NCBI RefSeq assembly: GCF_021917145.1
Contig: NC_061061.1
Span: forward strand, 16,615,649 to 16,679,648
DNA: 64,000 nt
Reading direction: 5' to 3'
Source of the DNA: Hypomesus transpacificus
Lineage: Eukaryota; Chordata; Actinopteri; Osmeriformes; Osmeridae
Part shown: positions 14,209-53,838 of the stretch, piece by piece
Layout of the letters: every line of letters starts with the position of its first letter
Numbering within the stretch: the stretch's first letter is position 1
Notes under the pieces: model-generated
Told to the model about the DNA's origin: nothing
Seen by the model: only the letters and a program-made list of their open reading frames with translations
Database searches by the model: none
Position numbers and translations under genes: made by a program

Positions 14209-14367
14209 TTACATTTAGTCATTTAGCAGACGCTCTTATTCAGAGCAACTTACAGTAAGTACAAGTAGGGTGAAGTGCCTTGCCCAAAGACAAAACGTCA
14301 TTTGGCACAGTCGGGAATTGAACCAATTACTAGCTCCATTCCCTAACCGTTCAGCCACCTGACTCCC
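14209..14367 (-). mobile_element. tRNA-derived SINE, copy 3 (between rtel1 and tnfrsf6b)
   Basis: Same SINE as at 9884-10068, somewhat shorter in the body. It lies in the 668-bp gap between the rtel1 stop codon and the tnfrsf6b start, so it sits in the tnfrsf6b upstream region or the rtel1 3' end. Confidence 0.85.
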
Positions 14368-14551
14368 ATTTATATATAACATTTTTGCATTGACGTGATC
14401 AGAACCTTGCCTAAAAAATGTTTTAATTGACCAATTTAATTTAACAGAAATACAATATTGACAGAAGTATTTGAGTACAACATCAATAATAATGACACAT
14501 AATACATGAGTACAAAAATAAAATTAATGTTCATCATCATGATGCAGCTTT

Positions 14552-33766
<19,215 letters not shown>

Positions 33767-34328
33767 CGTGCAACGCCAGTCAACTACCTTTCAGTGTTTT
33801 TCTGATTACAGCGGCTAGTAGGCTACTGATCTTGCTAGCTACTACTGTACTGGTTTGTTAGCTAGCTAGCAACAACACAAATACAAAGACTGACACCAAC
33901 TCGGCAGCAACGTCTAGCTAGCTCGTTGGTGTGCACTAATATTGCAACAAACTGTTTGACATACGAGGATTAACCCACTGAAATTGCTAAAGTATGTAGA
34001 TAGTTACGCATGTTTCCCTAAATTGCAATGCAACTTGAAACAATGTTGACACATGCCACAACTTTCATGCTTGGCGCGAGCTCCTTCGTGCCTGTCATGC
34101 GCAGTTGATCATACCGATTGAAAACTGATTTTCTGTGTTCATTTTTTCACAAAATAGCTGCTTCTCTATAAAGTAGCCTAGGGGAGAGGACCATCAAAAC
34201 TTCAGCATTTTAGAAAATGCCTTTAATCTTTATCATGTGAGGTTTTTACATAACTTGTCTACAACCTGTAAATGTGTTTATGCAAGTTATTCACTTGAAG
34301 TAGGTATAGTTTCTTCGTAAGTCATAAC

Positions 34329-34370
<42 letters not shown>

Positions 34371-35969
34371 TAAGCTACATTTAATGTAGAATTACTGGAA
34401 GAGAGTACAGTATTTCCAGGTTATAAATTAGACTAGAACGCTGAAATGATCAAAAGACCTTCAGGCATAATTTATTCGTCAAACACATCAATCCCAAGAA
34501 ACCTGCTGAAACTAGGTCAGACATGAAAACGAGCACCTTCTTAATGACAAGACTATTTTTCTCGTGCCGATAAGATATTTGGTTTATCTGAACATGATGT
34601 GCAATTACTGTACTTATTGTAGTAGCCAATGCATATCAGTGAGGTGGTTAAAAAACATCAGTGATTCCAACCAGCTTGACACACTAATCTTCAGAAAGGG
34701 TAGCCTAGCCCACAATAAAGAGGCTCCGTATCCATGCAACAAAACGTATTAAAATGTGTGAGGATTCCATCAATCAATGTTGATATGAGAGGGAAACTAA
34801 GACCCCCAACTCCCTTGTTTCTCCTCATCCCAACAGTCCAAGAACAAGATTGATGTCTTCTATTACACGTGACCTACTTTAATCTTCTAGAATTTTCCAT
34901 TCCAACCTTCTTGCCTTTGACATTCCATAACACATACTGTAATTTCAAAACAATATTTTATTGTGTTTATTTATCTGACCATCTACTGTATTGTTATCAT
35001 CCCAGAGTTATCCCCAACATAGTCCAGTGGAGAAATGCTAAGTGTGTTGTTTGGATATTGATTATATCAGTTTTTTCATGCACTGAACGTGTCGAAATAG
35101 AGGGGTTATGTGAGCCATGGAAGTAATCAATAGTGTGTTTATGATCTGCATTACAGTCGCATTCTTGTCTAATGATCTACCAGAGCAAACATTCAGACTC
35201 AAATTGTCATCCTCTTTCCCATGAACGACAACTCCCCTCTCTGACTTTGAGAACCAGTCTTATTGACATTGAATAAAATAAAAAGACAGTAAATAAGTCA
35301 TGCTAATAATTAATATTTGATGCATGGTAAACAAATAGTAAGACGGACAATAATATATTTATAAAGAAAGCTTGAGATGGCTGCAAATGAGGCAATGTTT
35401 GGCATGTGTGCTTGAACTTTATATTGACCCTTTACACAATGTTTTGCTGTGTTCAAAGTGTTACAATCGTAAATCTAAACATATAGTTTTACTTTAAGGC
35501 TCTTACATCAAATGCCAATGACTGCATATTATACTGAAAATGGAACAGCAAAACTAATATTAACCATGGGTACATTAATAAGTAATTTCATGGATTATTT
35601 GTGAAATACAATTTGAAAATAGGATAATTCAAATGTACCAGGCTATAGATACGTAGGGCTATAATGCCCTTTTACACGTTGCACCTCAAATAACAGAAAT
35701 TGTTTTTGATGCAATACACACCTATTAATTAAAATCAAACGTGCGCAAGGGGAGAGATAGTGCGTGCTCGTATCACGCCTGCGCCCCCTGCCATCACCCC
35801 TCCTCTTGTCAAACCACAGCCCGTTAGATGTGACTGAGAGTGCGTCGTTCATTGTTCGTTAACGCAGCACCGGACAGCCTTAACACAGACGCGGATCCAT
35901 ATCACCTTCAATTCCCTTGAATACGGTTGACCTTCTTTCTGCATTCGCCAGATATCGGAGACCACCATC
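33767..35969. promoter_or_regulatory. Divergent interval between rtel1 and stmn3
   Basis: The 2.2 kb between the rtel1 ATG (minus) and the stmn3 ATG (plus) must hold both promoters and 5' UTRs. Human STMN3 and RTEL1 are also head to head. A ttggcgcg E2F-like motif lies at 34071-34078, about 305 bp upstream of the rtel1 ATG, and a GA microsatellite at 34331-34366. GC rises near 35750-35900 just before stmn3. No other gene was seen. Confidence 0.5.
34331..34366. repeat. (GA)n microsatellite
   Basis: About 18 GA units ending in a GGGAGG variant, between the rtel1 and stmn3 promoters. Confidence 0.95.
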
Positions 35970-44684
<8,715 letters not shown>

Positions 44685-45162
44685 AAAGGCTTTCCTGCAG
44701 GAATCCCTTGTGTGAAGTGTGTTTTTAGCGAGGAATAACTTTTTTTAACACCTGTGTGTCAAATGCCATGATTTAGCTCTGCATCCTGCAAACTCATCTG
44801 TCATTTAATAGAGGAACAACTTTACTCACAAGATATTACATAACTGTCATAGTGCATTTTACAACACTTCCGTCTACTGTATAATGTTTCTTCACAAAAC
44901 ATACAATGCCACAGACATTTCAACCATTAGATTTTCACGGTTTATTATGGTCAGAACGAAGTTAAGTGGTTGGAATCTGAAATCTGCTTATGCACGCATG
45001 CACACACATCCACATACATATGCAAACACACATGATTCACACAAACCCAACAATGTGAGAACTGCACACACACATACTATACTGACCTGCATCGCTTCTA
45101 CATACATCCGGCATGGATTGTTGATAGGGATTCTCTGTCTTGATATAACTGTGTAACAGACT

Positions 45163-45168
45163 AATAAA
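45163..45168 (+). other. stmn3 polyadenylation signal
   Basis: AATAAA about 480 bp after the stmn3 stop codon, within a plausible 3' UTR. Confidence 0.6.
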
Positions 45169-46049
45169 ATTCAAGTGTAATGAATGTTGTCATTATTCTT
45201 AAGGGGGTGTGTCACAAATCCCTTAAATTGACATGATCCCTTTAGAACCCAAGCAAATATATATATATAAAGTATACGTACGTAAGTACAAAGTACATAC
45301 TTACACATATTAAAGTTGCCAATAAGTATGAAAGTACAACATGTGTACTTTTTAAGTAGGCTTCCAATTTTGTGCAAAAAGATTACTGAACATTTTTAAG
45401 ATCTAATTTAAAACCATTAAATTTGATTTAAGTGTAGTCTACTCCTGCAGATGGGAAGTTATTCAATAGTTATTGTCTGCTGTATTGCAGGCATGGTTAT
45501 CATGTATAACTGTTGATCACATCCGGTGCTTTCATAGAACATCGCCATGCAAGTCACAAGGGGCAAGCTGTACATTAAAAGTGCGCCTGCACTGCATTAT
45601 GCTCTGCTGACACACGACTGACGCTGTTCTCTGACACATCTATGGACTGTATGCAACTCACAATAATACGATATTTTCAAGTGTCAAACAAGTCACTAGT
45701 TTTGAATTACCGAACCCACACACAAGCTCAATAGTTTTAAGGTGGTTGAAGACGCCTATAGGACTCAAGTAGCCTATATAGGGTAATTCATCTCTATAAT
45801 CCCTAAATGTTAAATTGACCTTCTTTGGCCAAAGTGATACTTTAAAAATAATTACAGCGCTACCACCTTCAACTTGTTTGTTATTATTATTTGTATTGTT
45901 TATAATTATCTTAACAATCGAAGGGTTTGGGTGGCTGAAGAATTCATCAGAGATAAGCATCATGCGACTGCGCCAGAGCAACGACGCTCGTGAACAACCC
46001 CCATTAGCCTTTGCTGTAATGTGAATAGCTAACACTAGCTAGCCATACC

Positions 46050-46126
46050 ATAGCCACAACTGCGCAGGAGAACATAGACAGCAACCTCTGCACCAACGAG
46101 CTACTTTTGAGATCACAAACCGAAAG
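46050..46126 (+). other. Probable gmeb2 non-coding first exon (3' boundary)
   Basis: The gmeb2 ATG exon begins with an acceptor (ttccag, exon from 47137), so an upstream 5' UTR exon is needed. The sequence ending aaccgaaag followed by gtaaga at 46127 is a strong donor within CG-richer DNA. The left edge is a guess. The intron (46127-47136) shows no coding content. Confidence 0.45.
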
Positions 46127-47159
46127 GTAAGATGAACAATAGAGTGTACACGTAACTACCTTTTAGCAAGTTGTAAGTTAGCTACAGTACTTCATAGTCA
46201 AATTAACATTATAGTTTGAGAGGTTCTGCAGCAGGTTAGCTAACCAGTAGGTAGCTACAGATAAACAGTGCACGCACGCCACGATCGCCCCCGTCGTCGT
46301 AACGACGTGCGTGCTCGTTAAAGATTACGCTATTTTATACCAAACGACTTAACGTTACGTAGCCAGCTAGCAAAGCTAAACGCCGTTAGCCTTATTTTTC
46401 TGACACCCTGACTTTATGTTTGTGTAGCATAACTCAAATAGCGCTAGCTCGCTTACATTAGCTACTGGGTAGTACTAGCCCTGTTCGAACAGGTTTATAT
46501 TGGGGCCCGGGGATACGAATGAGTCAATGGCTGGGATAACGCTATATTGCTAGGGAGCTTGGAGTTGTTGGCATGGTTCGCCAGCATTAAGCTCACACAG
46601 CAAAGCTTTTTTGCCGCATATTGTCCATTGATTTATCCTATCCCGGTAGCCTAATACTAATAGCAAGCTAGTGGCTTCGCATTGGCAGAACATGTCTCTT
46701 TTTGCTATGTTGAAGACACTAAAAACAACACTCAACACCTCATAATGCCAATGAAAACACATTCTTTGACGTGGTTATTGAGTTTCATTTTAAACAAAAT
46801 GGTGGATTATCCAGATTACTTAAATGTACAGACTCTTTGCTATAACACTCCATATTTAACAACATCCTGTCTCTTACCACCCTTTGACAACTTGATTCCA
46901 CATGTGGCAAAATAAAGAAATTGCAAATGATTTTAAAAGGCACCCACCAGGCTACAAAAGACAACACTTTTGACCTGGTAACCTGTCACCGTAAACTTCA
47001 ACCATTGAAGTCTAATGACCCCCTTTCCAGTGTTCACAAGATATGTCAGCAGAACATACAGCCACCAAGTGTGATGGAAGATTTCCATCGTTCCATTCTT
47101 TTGTTCCGACTATTCATTTGCTTATTAGTGTTCCAGGGCCTGTAGGTCAGATCCTGCCC

Positions 47160-47731
47160 ATGGCAACGTCGGAGATGCATGTGGAGGAGGTGGTCGTCGT
47201 GACAACCCCTGATGGGGTAGGTGAGGCGGCCACCTCAGTGGATGATCTGAAAACCGTGCTGGTGGATGTAGATCTGACCCATACAGGGTGAGCTTGACAC
47301 ACACACACACACACATTTTCTACCACAAGGCTGTTACCTAGCTAGGATACTGGTCTGTTAAGGTTTTGCTTGGTCACAGATGCAAGCCTGCTTCTAGACT
47401 CTTTCTCACATACAGTACATGCACGCCTACAGAAGGTCCTAGTAAACCAAAACCTGTGATTGATCGTGAGGCAGGAACAAGCACGTGTACGCCCTAGTCA
47501 GTCTAATAATGGGCTGTAATAAGCCATGTTTTGTGTTTGTGTCACACAGGGAAGGAGAAGTCCTTGCAGATGGGAGCATGGAATCAGAAACGGAAGCCAG
47601 TACAGATGCACTGTCAAAGGAGGCAGTCATAGGTAATGTGTGACACATTCTGTAGATGGACTATTCTCTGATAACATCACTCGACAGGGGCATATGTTTG
47701 TTGTCAAATGTGGGTGGGACTGAATTTTTTC

Positions 47732-47776
<45 letters not shown>

Positions 47777-50700
47777 TGTTTTCAGTGAGTGGGAGATGTT
47801 CCACCAATGTATAATAAAGCCTTCACCTCTGCCACCCATGGTGGAAGTTCAAGGGACAGGTCATTATGAGTGTGTGTATCATTGACCGGATGTCTGTTTG
47901 AACAGTGAAAATGTCAGAGGAAGTGGATGTGGAGGCTGACATCATCTACCCCGTCACCTGCGGCGATGTGAAGGCCACCCTGGTCTGGAAGAAGTTTGTT
48001 TGTCCTGGCATCAACATCAAATGCGTTCAAGTGCGTACGCTTGCATACCGATCTGAATGATTTGGACGTCATGAAGCAGGAAATATTCTCATTATGAAGC
48101 CATGGAGGTCTGTCTGACCTCTCAGAGGTCTTTGTTTGTTGGCTTGTTTGATGTTTTTATTGATCTGTTTTCCAGTTCAATGAGCACCTAATCAGCCCAA
48201 AGGAGTTTGTCTCTCTGGCTGGGAAATCCACGCTCAAGGACTGGAAAAGAGCCATCCGCTTAAATGGAACTATGCTCAGGTGTGGAGCTTTGGAGCATGT
48301 AACATGTGTATATGTGAACTGAAGATGTGCATTGAATGAAAAGTGTATATTATGTACATTATGGTAAGTGTACCTGTACATTTTAACAGGTTTTGTTTAA
48401 CATTTTCAAACGGCAGTTCACAAATGCTTCACAAGGTGGCACTGTAACACAACACATGAAAAAGATGGACCTTGATCCCGATTTCGAGGATTGTAGGAAG
48501 GCCTGCTGTAAGACTCTTGCTGTCTGTCAGGGTCATGACCTGTATCCTGTATCCTCCTCAGGAAAATCATGGACTCAGGTGAGCTGGACTTCTACCAGCA
48601 TTCTAAGGTGTGTTCCAACACCTGCCGCAGTACCAAGATCGACCTGGTGGGGACCCGAGTGTCCATCAGCAGCCAACCATCCACTGAATTCATCCCCGCC
48701 ACTCCTTCCTCTACAGATGGTAAACTCATTAATCGATTATAACACTGAATTATATTAATTGTAAAATGAATGATAAACAAATAGTTCAGTTAAATTCATA
48801 CATGAATTGAGCAAAATGTCACTCTCATTACGCTACGCTATTTTTTTCCCCCGTCGTTTTATCTCTGCAGACCCCATGAAGTCAATGTAAAGTCAGTTAA
48901 TTAAAGATGAGTAACCTGTGCTTTGCTGTTTGCTCCAGTGAATGGCTCCCCTGCAGCCTTCCCAGCAGAAGCAGTGGAGGAGAGCACAGAGTGGGTGACT
49001 GCTATAGGAGGTGAGCTGGACCTTCAACCTCCAGAAGACGAAAGCTCTCTATATTCTGGGTTGTTAACTAGGACACTGAATGAATGAAAACCTTTATTGC
49101 CCCGAGGGGGAATTTGTTCTTCACCCAAAGCTTTAAAAACAGAGATACATTCAACACTGCAGACAGGACAGGACAGTACAGTGGACATAACACAATTATT
49201 AAAAAGCAAAGCACTGTACAGGGTTTCCAGCTGAAAATGTGTTAGTTTAGGAGGTGGTAGGGTGGGGTTTGCTGTCAGACCGGGAGGGGGGGCTAGTTTG
49301 TGCGATAGACTAATGCGTTCCGCAGAGAAGGGAGACTGGCGTTTTGGAATGGAAGGGAGAAAACAGGAAAGAGTTACACGGCGGATATCGCTCCCCCAAA
49401 AAAACTATGACGACGTAGTTAAGGCGGCAGGCGTGTGTTGCTTAGCACCTTAAGTGCTGCGGGAAACCCTGCTGTACTCTTACGGTTGCAATGATTCAGG
49501 ATTTGTTGTTGTTTGCTGTCAACTCAGACTTGGAACAGTCCTCTGTTCAGAATCAAAACAGGAAACGGACTCTACCGTGTTGTGTTTCTGTGCTAGCCGA
49601 AAGCGCTAATGTCTCTAGCATGTGTATCAGCCCTGGAGCTGATCTGAGGATTGTCTAATAAGAGTGTTGGTATCCACCAGAGGACTCTGTCACCTTCTGG
49701 CGTGGGCTGAAGGAGGCCGGCCTTCTGGAGGAGGTGGTGGAGGACTTCCAGAATGAGATCCAGGAGGTACTGAAAGGCATGCAGGAGCGGGTGGCCGAAC
49801 CTCCGCTGCAGGTCAAAGGTCAGTTGTGTGTGTGTGTGTGTGTGCACGTTCCCAAACAGAAATCCTTTATTCATTCACATTAGCTAGAGACCACACATCT
49901 TTCTGTGTGTGAAAACAGAGTCAACCTATTTGACTTCAGATTGTCTCTCTCAATCATGTCTCTCTCAATCATGTCTTTTTCCAGATGCTGTGCTGCTTAA
50001 CAACATTGTACAGAACTTTGGAATGCTGGAACTCGTTAAGAAGGTTCTGGCGAGTCACAAAAGCCAGATGGATCGGTACAGAGAACAGTACACACGCAGC
50101 CTCGCTGGTGAGTCAGACATTCATTAACAGACAACATTGTCCTCTGCTTGGTGTGTAAGACAAGTAAACATATGCTTTACAGGAAGTGAGAGTAAAAATC
50201 AGTTCATCAAGATCTGACTTAAGCTGACTTATCTTAAAGATCCTGTAAAGTGGAATTGAAAATTTGTTTCTAAGTTCATCACACCACAGAAGAATGTGTT
50301 GTTAACTACCCATCCAAATTTGAATGGAAAAAAAACACCAAGTATGTAAAATTAGACTTTGAAATCGTGAGAAAATCATCAGTCTTCTCTGCTTGAGACT
50401 GGGGGGGCGTGTCGCCTGAAGGAGCTGAATCTCCGCCCCCTTGAATTTATTGAATTTAGCAACAACAGCAACACTAGATAAATCAATTGCAGATATCAGA
50501 ACAAACTTACCTGCGGTCTCTGAGTGTTTTATGTGTTAATTACATTGTCTTTGCATCGCACCAGCTGAGTTTTGGCTCTGCCTATACTAAACCTGAGCTG
50601 AAAACGGAAGAGTTCAACGGAAAAATGTATTTTCAACGTGAGTTCTGACCCTACTCTCTCTCCGTAGCCTTGGAGCAGCAGTGCGATGAGCACAGGAAAC

Positions 50701-51284
50701 GCGCCAAAGAGCTGAAGAGTAAATCTCAACACCTCAACAACGTCCTGATGACCCTCGCCCCTGTGCCCGCCCCTCCCACCCCCAAGCGCCCACGCCTCAC
50801 CCGGGCCGTATCGGGCCCCGCGGCCGTCAACGCCGCCCCCACCCAGATCACCCTGCCCCTCTCCCAGCTGGCGGGCCTACCCCTGGGTAAGATGCTCACC
50901 ATGGCGGGCACCCAGAGCGGCGCCACCTCGCTGGGCAGCTACGCGGTGCTGACGTCTCCTGGGGGCACGGCCGAACTGGCGCCTGACGCTTCGAACCTGA
51001 CGGTGCTTTCCACTGCGGCGTCCGTCCAGGAGGGTACCGCCAACTTCGTCAAGGTACTGGGCCCGCAGTACCAGTTCATCACGCTGCCCGCCTCGCTGGG
51101 CGCCACCCTGCAGGGGTTGACCTGCACGCCGCAGGGCACGGTGGTGGCTCTGCCGGTCGGTAACGACAACTTGACGACCGCGGCGTTGGAGGGGCAGCAG
51201 GTGGACATCCAGATCGAGGACCAGGCGGAGGAGGAGGTGCCGGGGGTAGAGGTGGAGGAGGCGCCGGTGGAAGAGGAGCAGTGA
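47160..51284 (+). CDS. gmeb2: Glucocorticoid modulatory element-binding protein 2 (GMEB2)
   Basis: A nuclear SAND-domain DNA-binding protein that binds ACG-type half-sites and modulates glucocorticoid-receptor transcription, usually with GMEB1. Coding exons: 47160-47287, 47550-47632, 47906-48030, 48176-48279, 48562-48719, 48939-49010, 49681-49818, 49985-50107, 50668-51284. They total 1548 nt, giving 515 aa (human GMEB2 530 aa). The start MATSEMHVEEVVVVTTPDG matches human MATPDVSVHMEEVVVVTTPD. The SAND domain (about residues 80-170) has KFVCPGINIKCVQ, the DNA-contacting KDWK at 133-136 and the downstream HSKVCSNTC metal-binding cluster (His160, Cys164, Cys168). A central region (AVLLNNIVQNFGMLELVKKV) and a coiled coil (LEQQCDEHRKRAKELKSK) follow. 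The long last exon is GC-rich and ends in an acidic tail. stmn3 lies upstream in the same orientation. Confidence 0.96.
47734..47772 (+). repeat. Poly-G run of 39 in gmeb2 intron 2
   Basis: An uninterrupted run of 39 G on the plus strand, which is also the gmeb2 sense strand. It could form G-quadruplex in DNA or pre-mRNA, but its exact length may be a sequencing artefact. Confidence 0.8.
49078..49200. repeat. Probable LINE-derived fragment in gmeb2 intron 6
   Basis: The segment with cctttattgccccgaggggg and aatttgttcttc resembles the 3' end of L2/CR1-type elements common in fish. The call is from memory of the motif. Confidence 0.4.
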
Positions 51285-51311
51285 GGAGAAACGGAGAACC
51301 CAGACCCCTCG

Positions 51312-51334
51312 CCCCCCCCCCCCCCCCCCCCCCC
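51312..51334 (+). repeat. Poly-C run of 23 in the gmeb2 3' UTR
   Basis: It starts 28 nt after the gmeb2 stop codon. Antisense frames with long glycine runs here are not genes. Confidence 0.85.
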
Positions 51335-51555
51335 TGGCGACCTCCCCACATTTGCTTTCCACAGGGATGAAGACTTCATTAGGTTAGGAGCCTTGCTGTG
51401 CCACAGTATGTTTGGGGAAAAGAAGTGCACTTCTAGCGCTGGTTAAGTGCTTATGCAGCTTTGAACTGTCATGTTGTGATTTTCTATCCAACTTTGTGAA
51501 GATGACCGCAAGATATGTACCACTGTGTGGACATGACCTGCCACTGAAAGCAAAA

Positions 51556-51592
<37 letters not shown>

Positions 51593-51888
51593 TGAAGATA
51601 TAAATATACTGAGCATTTGCATTAGGAGTTGTATGGCAGGATAGAATGTGTTAATTGCAATGTAAGTTTGAGTTTTTTTCAAGGTTAATTATTTTGATTT
51701 GTTGAAAATGTATGGAGATTTTCTCAGGTGTCCATACTGCTTTAAGGATTAATATTGCATTAAAATGACTGATGTAAGAATTCATATAAATTAAATGTTT
51801 AATGTAGATTTGTGTTCAATATTGAATACATTTCACCTACTGTCTTTTGGCTTATGTGGAGATTGACAAATATTTTGTACATTTTGTT

Positions 51889-51894
51889 AATAAA
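51889..51894 (+). other. gmeb2 polyadenylation signal
   Basis: AATAAA about 605 bp after the gmeb2 stop, just before a TG/T-rich stretch. The next gene, pdyn, is convergent and stops at 52621. Confidence 0.6.
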
Positions 51895-52620
51895 TTGTCA
51901 TTTGTAAGGTTTCTAATTTGATAGTGTTGTATAGCCTTCATTCTTTTAATGTAGAACATGGTTTAGAATAATTGAATTCGAGGTTCATAAAGCAGTACCG
52001 TCAATAGCATATTAACTTTGTCGCCTCACTTTTCCACAAGATGGTGCTGATAGGCTTTCTGATACCCATAAAGAAAGAAAAAAGGGACTGTAAAAAACTA
52101 ACAACAAAAAAAGATTCTACACTAATTTGAAGGCGCAAATATATTACTTTGGTTTGTACCCAGATTCTGGTACGGTGTGCTTGTCTTTTGCTAAATGTAT
52201 GTTTGTGTGCATGCGGTTTTCGTTGTGTGTGTCGCAGCTCTTTCAAGCGAGGCTAGCTTATATCATTTTCTCAGTCAGAGACACACACATTTTTCTTGCC
52301 ACTTTGACAAATAAAGTAGTTGCTTTTATTAATGATTTTATTAAACAAGCATTATATTATATAAATAATATTTCGCTAATAACACAACTTTTAACATTTA
52401 GTCACTGGTAAGTCCGTCACACAGTAGGCGTTCAAAACATGACAGACACAAGCAGGTACAGGCCTTTGATTAACAGACATAGAATCTGCCGCAATGATGT
52501 GCAACCAGGTAAGCGAAATTGGCAGCACACATACGGATACTATCGGATTATGGCGAGAATTCAAGTGAATCTGCGGAATAAGTTCTTTACGTCATGCTGC
52601 ATGACGGCCTCACCGTTTAT
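51895..52620. other. gmeb2-pdyn convergent interval
   Basis: AT-rich sequence with no coding exon seen. It should contain the pdyn 3' UTR. On the minus strand, TTTATT complements near 52320 and 52393 could serve as pdyn polyadenylation signals. Confidence 0.4.
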
Positions 52621-53838
52621 CTATAGCCCCAAGTCGTCATAGGAATTAGGCTCCTCATCTGAACGAACGGATATTTTGAAATGGCGACGTAGAAAGCCGC
52701 CGTACCTCTTCTGGTTGTCCCATTTCAAGTTGTTCAACTTTGGACGAATTCTCCGCATGAAGCCACCATACCTCTTCTGTAGCTCTCCTTGTCTTCCTTC
52801 CTCCATTGAGTTACTCCTTTTTGGGCCAAATTTGCGTAAAAACCCACCATAACGTTTAACTTCATTAATTGCGGCGTCATCATTGTATACCCCTTTTTCG
52901 TTCTCAGATGCTAAACTCCCGCCCTGGTCGTCCTCAGAAAACTCCGACAGGTCTCTTTCAGCAAATTTCTCTAGCAAGTCCTCGTATTTCTTGGGGAACG
53001 CTCCTTTAAAAACGGCATTTTCACGCCAAGGAGATTTAAATATTTTGTTTTTGTTCTTCTCGATTCTTTTAATGAATCCACCATACCGCTTGACTTTATT
53101 TGCGACTTCCTCCTCTTCTCCCTCTGGTGCGCTCCTTGCACCGGTATTGTCTTCGCTGAATTCCGTCAAATCCACAGCGCGGGCCTGTAGAATCTTCCCA
53201 CACGTTTCTAATTCGTCACTGTTCAGTAGAGTGGCCTCACACTCCAGGGTACAAGTCTGTAAAAGAATAATAGAACATGAAAGCGACATCTGCTTATTTG
53301 GCATGACATTTTGGAGAAGGTAAATGTAATTTTTTTATTTTACGCACAGTTTACGCACAGTTTTAACTCACATTTAGTAGCAAAAAGAATAAAATCTGAA
53401 TCTGTGTCATTTAATCGTTGTTCCTCGTTGTGTACTGACGTGAGCGAAATGCAAATATTACCATATCTGACATGAGACTGAGCTTAGAACCTTCTTGACT
53501 CTCCCTCGCTTTCAATCGCCAGGAGCGGTTTCCGTGGTGCTGAATATTGAGCCGTTGTCCATATGACCCGCAACTCCGCTAGCTCAATTAGAATTTACTG
53601 CCATTTAACAGAACTACTCTACAACTACAACTAAAGATTGTCGTGTTCTGTGCTTTCTGTTGTTACTTTGAATTGGAGATGAACGACCTTTAATGTCTAA
53701 AATTGTGATTCTTACCAAACTGCTGATAGGCTCGTCTGTGTTGAAGATTTCTTGTGCGCATTTCAGACATTGGGACGTACAATCTGCTTGGATGGAAGAT
53801 GACAAGCTGAGTATCAGCACCAGGGCATACCACTCCAT
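52621..53838 (-). CDS. pdyn: Prodynorphin (opioid neuropeptide precursor)
   Basis: A secreted precursor cleaved at basic pairs to kappa-opioid peptides. Coding exons: 53838-53716 and 53256-52621, giving 252 aa (human 254 aa). Residues 1-18 are a signal peptide (MEWYALVLILSLSSSIQA). Six cysteines (20, 24, 27, 43, 47, 60) form the conserved opioid-precursor N-domain. Four opioid cores follow KR sites: YGGFI-KR at 99; YGGFL-RKFGP-KR at 177 (neoendorphin position); YGGFM-RRIRPKL-NNL-KWDNQ at 204 (dynorphin A position); YGGFL-RRHFKISV at 226 (dynorphin B position, human RRQFKVVT). The KWDNQ-KR-YGGFL arrangement makes prodynorphin certain against proenkephalin or pronociceptin. Odd points are Met5 and a three-residue NNL insertion in dynorphin A, the Ile-enkephalin at 99, and a duplicated DL(S/T)EFSED spacer. 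A 5' UTR exon is likely upstream. Confidence 0.96.
53524..53544 (-). promoter_or_regulatory. RE1/NRSE-like (REST) site in pdyn intron
   Basis: On the minus (pdyn sense) strand: TTCAGCACC, AC, GGAAACCGCT. It matches 18 of 21 canonical RE1 positions, with the left half and spacer perfect and three mismatches in the right half. It lies in the intron between the two pdyn coding exons. Confidence 0.6.

Noticed and set aside
50877-51430. Long antisense frames with Gly and Arg runs
   Set aside because: Shadows of the GC-rich gmeb2 last exon and the poly-C run.
53248-53304. pdyn exon 2 starting at Met 53304
   Set aside because: The bases 53257-53304 are intron: a ttttacag acceptor precedes ACT TGT, and the true start with signal peptide is in the exon at 53838-53716.
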